From: a virus
DNA length: 41,558 bases
Virus record (IMG/VR): IMGVR_UViG_3300010401_000051
Coordinates: 1 to 41,558 of that record
Reading direction: 5' to 3' (one strand)
Shown piece by piece: positions 32,682 to 39,994 of the stretch (position 1 is the stretch's first letter; every line of letters begins with the position of its first letter). Both the position numbers and the translations under genes were made by a program. The notes beneath the pieces are model-generated. The model was given only the letters and a program-made list of their open reading frames with translations. It had not been told where the DNA came from and made no database searches.

Positions 32682-32704
32682 ACGGCGTTCGCTGCTTCTG
32701 CGAC

Positions 32705-33013
32705 CTACGGGCTTGAGATGGCGCGGGAGGAAGGATTCACACCCTCAACCTCCTGGCCGACCTTGGACTCTTGCGAGACCAAGGGAGCCGGGCGCTCTCG
32801 TAGTTGAGCTACCCCCGCGTTCGTTGGAGCCGGTGGAACTGTAGCGCGCGCGAGCTTCCAAGTCGAAGACGGTCTCGTGCAGCGACAGACCGTGGTGATC
32901 GGCGGCCCGTACGCCCCGAGGCGGCGCGCGCATCGCGGTTGTCCGGAGTCGTTCAGGAAGTGGACCCCGAACTCGTTGCCGCAGCCGGTACAGGGCTCGT
33001 CGTTCGGCGTCAC
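32705..33013 (-). CDS. Cys-rich small protein overlapping a tRNA-like gene, 102 aa
   Basis: The GTG at 33013 overlaps the previous stop (GTGA). The N-terminus has PCTGCGNEFGVHFLNDSGQP with a C-x-x-C and a later C, then YGPPITTVCRC, typical of small phage zinc proteins. From about residue 65 the frame crosses the tRNA-like gene (32719-32818) and runs to TAG at 32705. The natural C-terminus may therefore be shorter, or the end is decayed. The N-terminal part is believable; the C-terminal third is doubtful. Confidence 0.45.
   Translation of the reverse strand: MTPNDEPCTGCGNEFGVHFLNDSGQPRCARRLGAYGPPITTVCRCTRPSSTWKLARATVPPAPTNAGVAQLRERPAPLVSQESKVGQEVEGVNPSSRAISSP
32719..32818 (-). tRNA. tRNA-like gene with oversized anticodon arm, 100 nt
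   Basis: The minus strand has a full tRNA frame: acceptor GCGGGGG with CTCCCGC, G discriminator and encoded CCA, D arm GCTC-AACTACGA-GAGC, T arm GAGGG-TGTGAAT-CCTTC, variable AGGTT. Between flanking CCCGG and CCAGG lie 31 nt where seven are expected. These fold into one hairpin: CCGGC/GTCGG, a TCC bulge, CTTGG/CCAAG, a T-T mismatch, CTC/GAG and a GCAA tetraloop. No single standard anticodon is exposed; CCC would be the reading if 24 nt were removed. It could be an intron-bearing tRNA, a non-decoding tRNA mimic or a decayed gene. Confidence 0.65.
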
Positions 33014-33309
33014 GCCGCGGGGCCGTCCCTCGGGACGATCCGCTTCGCCCGGTGGCCGTCGCCGTAGCCGGAGTCGACGAGGTCGTGCTCCTCGAGGAGG
33101 TCGCGCGAGCTCGCGACGAAGGCGTGGGGCTTCTCGGACCCTGGCTCGAACCGCTTGCCGGTCAGCTCGAAGCGAGCCGTCTTGATCGCGTGCCCGGCCT
33201 CGAGCAGCTTCGAGACGAACTCGGTCGCGAGCTTGTCCGCGTCGCCGGCGCACTCTGGGCCGTTGTCGTGGACCCCCGCGCCCTCGATGACGATGTTCCA
33301 GTTGCCCAT
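33010..33309 (-). CDS. Hypothetical protein, 99 aa
   Basis: ATG at 33309 follows GTAGGAGAAACGC. Mixed alpha/beta (MGNWNIVIEGAGVHDNGPEC, then KLATEFVSKLLEAGHAIKTA and FVASSRDLLEEHDLVDSGYG). Its stop overlaps the next start (GTGA). No family recognised. Confidence 0.6.
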   Translation of the reverse strand: MGNWNIVIEGAGVHDNGPECAGDADKLATEFVSKLLEAGHAIKTARFELTGKRFEPGSEKPHAFVASSRDLLEEHDLVDSGYGDGHRAKRIVPRDGPAA

Positions 33310-33318
33310 GCGTTTCTC

Positions 33319-33507
33319 CTACGGTGTCGGGCCGAACGGGTCGCCGGAACCGACGCCTCCGGTCGGTCCGAAGCATGAGGACGGGTCGGCGGTCGGCGGA
33401 GTCGCCGGGACATGATCCGGCTGCGGCTCCGGGAGGTCCTTCAGCTCCGGTTCTGCGGGAGCCGGAACTGGAGCGGGAGGCGTCGGATCCTTCGTCGGGT
33501 CGCCCAT
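33319..33507 (-). CDS. Proline-rich small protein, 62 aa
   Basis: ATG at 33507 is preceded by GGAGAACGAC, a good ribosome site; an upstream in-frame ATG at 33540 would overlap the previous gene more. The product is almost all Pro/Ala/Asp/Glu (PTPPAPVPAPAEPELKDLPE) and disordered. It may be a flexible linker protein or minor virion component; no motif. Confidence 0.5.
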   Translation of the reverse strand: MGDPTKDPTPPAPVPAPAEPELKDLPEPQPDHVPATPPTADPSSCFGPTGGVGSGDPFGPTP

Positions 33508-33521
33508 GTCGTTCTCCTTCG

Positions 33522-33896
33522 TCACTTCCGCGACTGACACTCGTAGGTCGCCGCCGCCGGATCGCGCTTCACGCCGTTCTCGACGATACGGTAGGTCGTC
33601 CCCTCGATCGTCAGCTCGTCGTTCGGGGCCGGGATCTGTCCGCCCGCGATGCTATCGCCGAGGACGAGGATCCGGCGGTCTCCGACCTTGATGTTGCCTC
33701 CGGAAGCCTCGCGGTCCGTGTAGTCGGACACGACGCCTCGGCACGCGAAGTTCTGCTCGAGCGGGTTCGTGCCGGACGTGAGCGCGCCAGGAGTGCGTCC
33801 TCCTGGGACGTGCTTCCGGAGCACGCAGGGCAGGAGCTTCGAGCCGAGCGCCCGGTTGATCGTCCCGGAGATGTCGACGCCGAGGATCTTCGGCAC
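33522..33896 (-). CDS. Head-tail adaptor / neck-like protein, 124 aa
   Basis: GTG at 33896. Sequence PGGRTPGALTSGTNPLEQNF followed by ACRGVVSDYTD and a central KVGDRRILVLGDSIAGGQIP, ending IEGTTYRIVENGVKRDPAAA, is the style of small head-tail joining proteins of this phage type. It is positioned in the head-gene block with the connector at 34657..35454. The family label is from resemblance only. Confidence 0.6.
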   Translation of the reverse strand: MPKILGVDISGTINRALGSKLLPCVLRKHVPGGRTPGALTSGTNPLEQNFACRGVVSDYTDREASGGNIKVGDRRILVLGDSIAGGQIPAPNDELTIEGTTYRIVENGVKRDPAAATYECQSRK

Positions 33897-33897
33897 G

Positions 33898-34206
33898 TCA
33901 GTACGCCATCGCCGAGGACAGATAGAGCCTATGGTCGAACGTCAGCGGAGGCCGTCCCGCACTCGTCGGGTAGGACCAGATCGTCGTCGGTCTCCATCCG
34001 CATGGGAAGTTCTGGCAACGGAGCCCGGCCGTGTCCGTGACGAACGAGTGGACTCCGTTCGGGTCGCCCGGGCAGCGAGGCGCGATCTCGCCGTCGGGCG
34101 GGCCGACCGGCGCGATCCGGCCGGTCCCGTCGCAGGTCGGGCACTTGCGCGGCCCGTGGTCTCCAAAGTTTCCGAGATGGAGCATCGGATCGTCATGGAA
34201 GGCCAT
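33898..34206 (-). CDS. Zinc-finger-like small protein, 102 aa
   Basis: ATG at 34206 overlaps the previous stop (TGATG). CPTCDGTGRI (DnaJ-like C-x-x-C-x-G-x-G) near the N-terminus plus later Cys residues (RCPGD, RCQNFPCGW) suggest one or two zinc sites. The rest has no recognisable enzyme motif. It may be an accessory protein within the head block. Confidence 0.55.
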   Translation of the reverse strand: MAFHDDPMLHLGNFGDHGPRKCPTCDGTGRIAPVGPPDGEIAPRCPGDPNGVHSFVTDTAGLRCQNFPCGWRPTTIWSYPTSAGRPPLTFDHRLYLSSAMAY

Positions 34207-34580
34207 CACGCGGCTCCGTGCGCGCGCCAGAACCGGAACCAATTCGAGTTCGGCTTAGGGAGGACGTGGCTCGCGACGAAGATCGTGTCCTTCTCGTCCA
34301 CGCTCCATGAGATCGAGACGTCGGTGAGACACTGATTGACGTGGACGTCCGACGCGCGGAAGTAGTTCCCGACGAACCCCACCTCGCGGTCGACGATCGC
34401 CTTCTGCTGGAGATAGGCCGCGACGTCCTCGTCCGAGTTGACCAACGTCATCTTGATAGGCCCCGACTCGATGAGGTCCTCGAGGCGGAACGCCTTCTTC
34501 TGGCGTGGGAGCTTCGCGACTACGGCGGCCGCGACCGACGCGATCGCGAGGCGCAGAAGCTCTCGTCTGGTCATCCTCAT
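34206..34580 (-). CDS. Tat-signal-like protein with capsid-arm-like motif, 124 aa
   Basis: The N-terminus MRMTRRELLRLAIASVAAAV has a twin-arginine pair followed by a hydrophobic stretch. Residues ~76-105 contain ASDVHVNQCLTDVSISW, which matches SDVHVNAMLTDVTVAY in the N-terminal arm of the major capsid protein encoded at 24062..25030. The following segment (TIFVASHVLP) parallels the arm's helix (YVADRAFANI). The rest is not capsid-like. It may be a membrane-anchored or exported protein that mimics the capsid arm, or a fragment of a duplicated capsid gene fused to a signal. Confidence 0.6.
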   Translation of the reverse strand: MRMTRRELLRLAIASVAAAVVAKLPRQKKAFRLEDLIESGPIKMTLVNSDEDVAAYLQQKAIVDREVGFVGNYFRASDVHVNQCLTDVSISWSVDEKDTIFVASHVLPKPNSNWFRFWRAHGAA

Positions 34581-34591
34581 GCGACCGTCTC

Positions 34592-34660
34592 CTACTCGTC
34601 CGTCGTGACGACGATGCCGACCAGGGCTGCGACGCCGAGGATCACGATCATCGCGTTCAC
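34592..34660 (-). CDS. Tiny membrane peptide, 22 aa
   Basis: GTG at 34660 overlaps the connector stop (GTGA), and the frame gives VNAMIVILGVAALVGIVVTT, one hydrophobic helix with an acidic tail, then TAG. The size is below normal gene calls, but the coupling and hydrophobic profile support it. Function unknown. Confidence 0.4.
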   Translation of the reverse strand: MNAMIVILGVAALVGIVVTTDE

Positions 34661-35454
34661 GGGAGCCCCTCGGTGAACTGGTACCGCTCCGGCGAGAAGT
34701 CCGAGCAGCTCGAGAAGCCGTCCGCCGACGCCGTCACGCCGTTGGCCGCGCCCGCGAGGAACTGGGCGACGAGCTCCTGGACGACCGACGGGAAGCGGCC
34801 CTGAGCGAGCTGTGGCGCGAAGTAGTTGATGCCGACCGATCCGGCCTTCAGCGCCGAGATGTTCGAGTCCTCGTTCTTCTTCGTCTCGATCGAAGGGTCC
34901 TGCGAGAGCTCGAAGGCCCCCTGGATGTTCGCCTGGACGATCTGGGCCGGGAAGGCCGTCGAGGAGACCTCCACGCCGTAGCGGTCCGTGACGTTCGCGC
35001 GCGGCCACGCGGTCGCCTGGACGCCGAACGTCACGTTGAACGTCGCTCCGGAGCCGGGCGAGCTCGAGACCGAGACTGGGCTCGTCGGAGCCGTCATGTA
35101 GTCCCCGACGTCGGCGATCTCGAACGTCGCGACCGCTCCGCTGCTGACGGTGAGGACGCGGATCTTCGCCTCTCGCCCCGCAGTGACCGTGCCGCCGGAG
35201 ACCGTGAGGATCTGTCCCGCGGCGTAGGACGCTCCGCCCGCGTTGAGCGCAGCGGTCGCGAGAACGGCGAGCGCGCTGGGCGTTCCGGCCCACGTCTGGT
35301 TCTCGAGCATGCGGAAGAACGAGACGAGCGCCGCCTCCTTCGTCGCCGTCGAGATCGCGGCCCAGAGGGAGGCGGCCCGGACCGACGTCGCGAGAAAGGC
35401 GTCTGCGTCCGCGACGCTCGCGTAGGAGTTCGACCCGACGATCAGGCTGCTCAT
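34657..35454 (-). CDS. DnaT-like head-tail connector with inserted beta module, 265 aa
   Basis: The N-terminal ~60 residues (NSYASVADADAFLATSVRAA...SLWAAISTATKEAALVSFF) and C-terminal part (PAQIVQANIQGAFELSQDPS) match DnaT-like head-tail connector proteins. Between them lies ~80 residues of a Gly-rich beta module (GGASYAAGQILTVSGGTVTA, later SSSPGSGATFNVTFG), the same kind of module seen in 16525..18165. The insert is absent from typical connectors, so it is probably a decoration. Confidence 0.65.
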   Translation of the reverse strand: MSSLIVGSNSYASVADADAFLATSVRAASLWAAISTATKEAALVSFFRMLENQTWAGTPSALAVLATAALNAGGASYAAGQILTVSGGTVTAGREAKIRVLTVSSGAVATFEIADVGDYMTAPTSPVSVSSSPGSGATFNVTFGVQATAWPRANVTDRYGVEVSSTAFPAQIVQANIQGAFELSQDPSIETKKNEDSNISALKAGSVGINYFAPQLAQGRFPSVVQELVAQFLAGAANGVTASADGFSSCSDFSPERYQFTEGLP

Positions 35455-35466
35455 CGGCGGCTTCTT

Positions 35467-37287
35467 CTACACCAGGATCGTGGGTCGGTCGATGCTCGTC
35501 GGGAAGATGTTCTGCCCGATGTACTCGTAGGCCCCGACGTCGTAGCCGCCTCCCTGAGGGCGGAGCGTCCTGACGAAGTCGCTGTAGGCCGCCGCGAGCG
35601 CCGGCCCTACGTCGATCGCGGCCGCGCCGTCGAGCAGCGTGAAGTCGTCGCTGGCCGGATCTCGCAGGCCGGGGTTGACGAGGTCGAGGTGGTTCCCGCC
35701 GTTCGAGTTCCCGTCGTGGCCCGCGCTCGACTGCCACGTCCGGTAGGTCCGGAAGGTCCCGTTCTGGGCGAAGGCGTTCGTCGTCCCGACGTCGCCAGCC
35801 GACGACCAGAAGAAGTTGCCGTCGCTCTCGAGCGCGGCGTTCGCGTCGTGCGCCGTGCCGTAGGTGTAGACGAACGCCTTGTCGTTCGCTGGGTCGCACG
35901 CGACCGTCCGATGGATCGCGTTCCCCTTGAACTTCACGTTGGAGATGAACTGCGGGTCGTGGAAGTCGTAGTTGATCTGGAAGTCGTTGCCGTTGTTCGC
36001 GTAGAAGGTGTTGAAGTAGACGCGGACGTCGTCCGTCCCGAGCCCGTCGCCGAGCGACGTGTATCCGCTGATCGTGATCCCGGCCTGCTTGCAGAACGCG
36101 AACGTGTTGTTGAGGATCCGGATCCGGCTGCCCTTGTTGAGGTAGATCCCGAACATCCCGCTCGTGCCGCTGCCGTCCGTCACCGTGATGTCGCAGTGCT
36201 TGACGCGGTTGCGCTCGTAGATGACGTCCTGGCCCTGGGTGTTGTCGTCGTTCGCGCCCGCGTCGAACCCGGAAGCGAGGTCGTGGAGGTAGTTGTCCGA
36301 GATGTACGCTTTGCTCGTCCCGCTGGTCTTCTGGCCGAAGCTCGCGACGCCGCCGCCGAGGTAATACTCGTTGTTACGGATCTGGGCGTAGGCGAACGCG
36401 CTGAAATAGGACTGGTGATGGAAGACCGCGCTCGCTCCGTTGCCGAAGAAGATGTTGCCGCGCGAGGTCGTCCAGCCCGCGGAGGAGTAGAAGCCGGCGT
36501 AGTTGGAATTGCTCTGGGTCGTGCCCGTCATCGCGAAGTCGGTGACGAACGATCCGGACGTGACGACCGGGACCTTGTCGATGATCGAGTCGACGATCGA
36601 GCTGCCATCCGACCAGAGTTGGATCGCCTTCGTCTGATCCTGCCTCGTGGCGAACTGGAGCTTCCAGTTCCTGATCTGGATCGAACGTCCCCAGGTGTTC
36701 GCGATCTCGTAGTCGATCTGGCTCGCGAGCGTCACGACCGGCAGGTTGCCGGACCCGTAGGCGTCGAAGAAGCATGGGCCTCGTGGCTGGTCGGCTCCTC
36801 CGCTCGCGGCAGGATCCCACGAGAACGAGTCGCCGCGGTTCGCGAGGATCCTGTAGGGAAGACCGAGCGAGGGAGCGACCTTCTGGATCGCGGCGTGAAG
36901 CGTCGCGAGCGGAGCCGCCGGCGAGAGGCCCGAGTTCGCGTCGTTCCCGCCGCTCCCTGGCGCCGCGACGTAGTAGACCGCGCCGACGAACTGGACGACC
37001 GGGTAGTTGATCGTCACCTGCGCCGTCGCGCCGAGGTCGTTGTGGACCGTCAGCTTGATCGGGTAGGTGCCTGGATTCGCGAAGGTCTTGTCGGCGTGGA
37101 GGCCGAAGGTCGTCGTCCCGTCGCCCCAGTCCCAGTCGCACCAGACGATGTCGTTCGCGCCAGCTCCGGGCGTCGAGTCGAACGCCGAGAACTGGTTGAC
37201 CGTGAGCCCGGCGAAGACGTAGGGGTTCGCCGTCGGGATCCCTCCGACGAGGATCGTCGGGCGCGTGATGACTGCGGTCGGAGGCAT
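35467..37287 (-). CDS. PKD-domain plus right-handed beta-helix protein, 606 aa
   Basis: Starts MPPTAVITRPTILVGGIPTA, followed by a PKD-like domain (DWDWGDGTTTFGLHADKTF, FANPGTYPIKLTVHNDL). Residues ~110-580 form an Asn/Gly-rich beta-helix (VYYVAAPGSGGNDANSGLSP at the start), typical of parallel beta-helix lyases and tailspikes. The protein ends SIDRPTILV, repeating the RPTILV of its start. It lies among head genes, not at the tail end, so it may be an attached fibre or capsid-side adhesin. Catalytic residues are not identified. Confidence 0.7.
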   Translation of the reverse strand: MPPTAVITRPTILVGGIPTANPYVFAGLTVNQFSAFDSTPGAGANDIVWCDWDWGDGTTTFGLHADKTFANPGTYPIKLTVHNDLGATAQVTINYPVVQFVGAVYYVAAPGSGGNDANSGLSPAAPLATLHAAIQKVAPSLGLPYRILANRGDSFSWDPAASGGADQPRGPCFFDAYGSGNLPVVTLASQIDYEIANTWGRSIQIRNWKLQFATRQDQTKAIQLWSDGSSIVDSIIDKVPVVTSGSFVTDFAMTGTTQSNSNYAGFYSSAGWTTSRGNIFFGNGASAVFHHQSYFSAFAYAQIRNNEYYLGGGVASFGQKTSGTSKAYISDNYLHDLASGFDAGANDDNTQGQDVIYERNRVKHCDITVTDGSGTSGMFGIYLNKGSRIRILNNTFAFCKQAGITISGYTSLGDGLGTDDVRVYFNTFYANNGNDFQINYDFHDPQFISNVKFKGNAIHRTVACDPANDKAFVYTYGTAHDANAALESDGNFFWSSAGDVGTTNAFAQNGTFRTYRTWQSSAGHDGNSNGGNHLDLVNPGLRDPASDDFTLLDGAAAIDVGPALAAAYSDFVRTLRPQGGGYDVGAYEYIGQNIFPTSIDRPTILV

Positions 37288-37294
37288 CGTCCCC

Positions 37295-37990
37295 TCAGAT
37301 CATCAGGATGCGGAGGCGACCGCCGTCCCAGACGACCGTCTCGTTGGCCCCGTTCGGTGTGATCGGGAGCCCGGTCGCGTCGGTGATGATCGCGAGCAGC
37401 GGCGAGATCGCCGCGTTGCCGGAGATGTCCTTGTAGAGCACGATCGCCTCGGCCGCGGAGGCGTCCGTCAGGGCGGGGACCGAGGGGAGGACGAGGTCGG
37501 CCGCGTCGAGCACGCCGCCGCGCGGCACGTTGAAGGTCTTCGAAGAGAGCGCGGCGGAGACGGAACGGCAGGAGGCGTCGATGTCCGAGAGGAAGACGTG
37601 GGTCGAGAGGTCGACCGAGTTCCCGCCGCTCGTGTAGGCGCCCGTCCCGGCGATGTTGGTGTCGTCGTCGGGGTTGGTCAGCTCGAAGGTGTTCGCCGCG
37701 ACGTTCTTGATCTTGAACACGCCGTTCGCGGCCGTGTTCCCGAGGACGCCGGCGATGAGCACGATGTCGCCGTTCGAGTAGCCGTGGGACGTCGCCGTGA
37801 CGACGATCGGCGTCGCGTTCGTCGCGTTCGTGACCGCCTTGCCGTATGGCACCGGGCTCCCGGACACCTTGCCCTGGAAGTCGATGAGGACGCCTTTGAT
37901 CGTGTCGGCGCTGAGCGAGATCGCGGTCCCGTTCGCGTCGAGCCCCTTAAGGACCGCGGTGCGGCCGCTCTCGTACCAGGCGTTCGGCAT
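37295..37990 (-). CDS. Structural protein with FCCH-like module, 231 aa
   Basis: ATG at 37990 after AAGGGGAG. Residues ~57-105 (TPIVVTATSHGYSNGDIVLI, then NGVFKIKNVAANTFELT) are the small beta module often annotated as an E1-FCCH-like domain in phage structural proteins. The flanks are beta-rich (LSTHVFLSDIDASCRSVSAA). No enzyme motif. It sits between portal and the PKD gene, a head-side position. Confidence 0.65.
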   Translation of the reverse strand: MPNAWYESGRTAVLKGLDANGTAISLSADTIKGVLIDFQGKVSGSPVPYGKAVTNATNATPIVVTATSHGYSNGDIVLIAGVLGNTAANGVFKIKNVAANTFELTNPDDDTNIAGTGAYTSGGNSVDLSTHVFLSDIDASCRSVSAALSSKTFNVPRGGVLDAADLVLPSVPALTDASAAEAIVLYKDISGNAAISPLLAIITDATGLPITPNGANETVVWDGGRLRILMI

Positions 37991-38000
37991 CTCCCCTTGT

Positions 38001-39994
38001 CGTTTCCGCGACCTTGCTGCTACATCTTCTCTGGTGGCCTACATATCCCCGTGCATCGCCTTGAGACGGTTGATCGCGTCCTTGGCTCGGTCGAAGTCGC
38101 TATCGGTGAACCCTGCTCTGTCGACAAGGTCTTTCAGTCCTTCCTCGGCGTCGTAGATGTGCTGTCTTGCCGAGTCTTTGTTACCGGCCTTGAGTTCTTT
38201 GGCTGCGTTCTGAATCGAGGCCGATACGGACGCAGCCTTTTCCTTCGTTCCAGGACCTCGCCGGCCCGGCCCGCCGCTGACGAGCGACGAATCACCGCCA
38301 GAAGTCCATTCGCCATGATCGTTTCGAGGCTCCGAGTCATCGAACTTTGCGACCGCAGCTTCGCCCTCCGGTGCCTGCTTCGGCGTCTTCGGCGTCTTCG
38401 GCGTCACGCCGGCAGCCGTGCCGTTCGCGGACGGCGCCGCTCCTCCGACGGGCGCCGGAGCGACGGGGGCCGTGGGCGGGATGCGCGGGCGGCGGATCAT
38501 CGCGTCGACGTAGTCGTCCCTCATGTCCGGCGACGAGAGACCGAGGAGGTCCATGACCTGTCCGACGCGCGGGTCGTCCGGCGTGAGGAGCGCGCCCGCC
38601 TGCGCGAGCTGGAGGAGCGCGCCCGTGATCTGCTCGACGTCGCGCCACTGGATCTTCTCGACGGCGAGCGTCGGCTTGAGGTCGTCGTCGAAGCCGTTCA
38701 GCGCCCAGAGCGGCTCGATGATCTGCTTCTCGAAGGCGTGGACGAGCTCCCAGAGCACGGCGTCGCAGGTGATCGCGAACGTGGTGGACTTGTCGCGCGA
38801 GAGGGCCTGCGAGCCGCGGTTCGACCCGCCGATGAGCATGTGCTCGACGCCGAAGAGCGCCGCGATCCAGAGCGCCTCGCGCTCGATCGACTTCTGGATC
38901 GCATCGAGCGACGTCGCGCCACCAGACAGGAGGTCCATCGCCCACTTGCGGACCTGGGAAGGCGCCTGGTTTCCGCCGAGCTCGCGGTAGGTCGCCGAGT
39001 CGAGCATGATCCCCTCGCCGGCGCTCTCCTTCGCGCGGACGTGGTTCGTCATGAACTCGCGGATGATCTCGAGCGATTTGAGCGAGTCGACCGCCTGCTC
39101 TGGCGCCGTGTCCTTGAGCGTGTTGAGCTCGGCGAGCGGGACCGAGGCGACCGGGATGCCGCGGAGGTCCTTCTCGTATCCCGAGCCCTCGAGCCGCCGG
39201 TAGATCGCGATGCGGCGAGCCGACTCGACGCAGTGGCGGAAGATGCCGAGCCCCTCGGGCGAGTCCGATTCGGAGTCGTCGACGATGTGGACGCACTTGC
39301 CGGACGGGAGGTAGTGAACCGACCCGTCCTGCGGCGAGCGCTGGATGATGCCGTGCACCGTCCCGAACGCGTCGACGTCCCACCGCTCGATCGTGACCTG
39401 CGGACGGACCTCGATGTCGAGCAGCCCGATCTTCCCGTCGTCGCGGAGCTTCGCGGTCCACTCGTGGACGCAGAAGCCATGGAAGCGGTACATCGCCATG
39501 CGGCGCACGATGCGGTTGAGCGGCGTCGCGAGGTCGTCGAGGACGCTCTCGACGAAGTCGGCCGCGTCCTTGGCCTTCGAGGAGTCATCCTTCGGCTCGA
39601 CGCGCCAGGTCGGCTTCGAGACGAGGTCGAGCGTGTAGCGGACGCCGAGGGCGACGAGCGCGTTGTTCGCGAGGATGTCGCTGAAGGTCTTGTACTTGGT
39701 CCGGCCGAAGAGCGACGGGTCCTGCTCGCGGCTGAGGATGAAGCCGCCGTAGACCGCGGTCCCGCTGACGCCTGCCGTCTGTCGCGGAGCTACCCGGACG
39801 TTCTGCCGGAACTCGAGGATGCCGTCGCCGTCGGCCGAGGGTCGCGCGCCGCTGACGGCCGAGGCCGCCATCTGCCGAGCCGGGATCGCCTTCGCGAGAG
39901 GAGACGCGCGCGACGCCGGACGTCGCGCCTTCGACGGTGGGGCTGCTCGACGAGCCCGGCTCTTCGCCACCAGCTCCGATCGTTTCCGCGACCT
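38001..39994. repeat. 14-base direct repeat cgtttccgcgacct before two genes
   Basis: The same 14 bases occur at 38001-38014 and 39981-39994, each in the short gap just before a late gene (37990 start and 39970 start). Related AGGTCGC-containing sequences precede the genes starting at 25030 and 32681. A regulatory or promoter-like role is possible; length alone is not conclusive. Confidence 0.35.
38039..39970 (-). CDS. Portal protein (DUF935/Mu gp29-like) with C-terminal extension, 643 aa
   Basis: GTG at 39970. The body matches Mu gp29-like portals: YKTFSDILANNALVALGVRY, RRMAMYRFHGFCVHEW, then WIAALFGVEHMLIGGSNRGS. The C-terminal ~140 residues are an Ala/Pro-rich linker followed by RNDHGEWTSGGDSSL and a helical tail (QNAAKELKAGNKDSARQHIY). 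The RNDHGEWTSGG type motif is seen where portals or minor head proteins carry appended domains. The extension has lower GC and is probably acquired. The portal ring is the DNA entry/exit channel. Confidence 0.85.
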   Translation of the reverse strand: MAKSRARRAAPPSKARRPASRASPLAKAIPARQMAASAVSGARPSADGDGILEFRQNVRVAPRQTAGVSGTAVYGGFILSREQDPSLFGRTKYKTFSDILANNALVALGVRYTLDLVSKPTWRVEPKDDSSKAKDAADFVESVLDDLATPLNRIVRRMAMYRFHGFCVHEWTAKLRDDGKIGLLDIEVRPQVTIERWDVDAFGTVHGIIQRSPQDGSVHYLPSGKCVHIVDDSESDSPEGLGIFRHCVESARRIAIYRRLEGSGYEKDLRGIPVASVPLAELNTLKDTAPEQAVDSLKSLEIIREFMTNHVRAKESAGEGIMLDSATYRELGGNQAPSQVRKWAMDLLSGGATSLDAIQKSIEREALWIAALFGVEHMLIGGSNRGSQALSRDKSTTFAITCDAVLWELVHAFEKQIIEPLWALNGFDDDLKPTLAVEKIQWRDVEQITGALLQLAQAGALLTPDDPRVGQVMDLLGLSSPDMRDDYVDAMIRRPRIPPTAPVAPAPVGGAAPSANGTAAGVTPKTPKTPKQAPEGEAAVAKFDDSEPRNDHGEWTSGGDSSLVSGGPGRRGPGTKEKAASVSASIQNAAKELKAGNKDSARQHIYDAEEGLKDLVDRAGFTDSDFDRAKDAINRLKAMHGDM

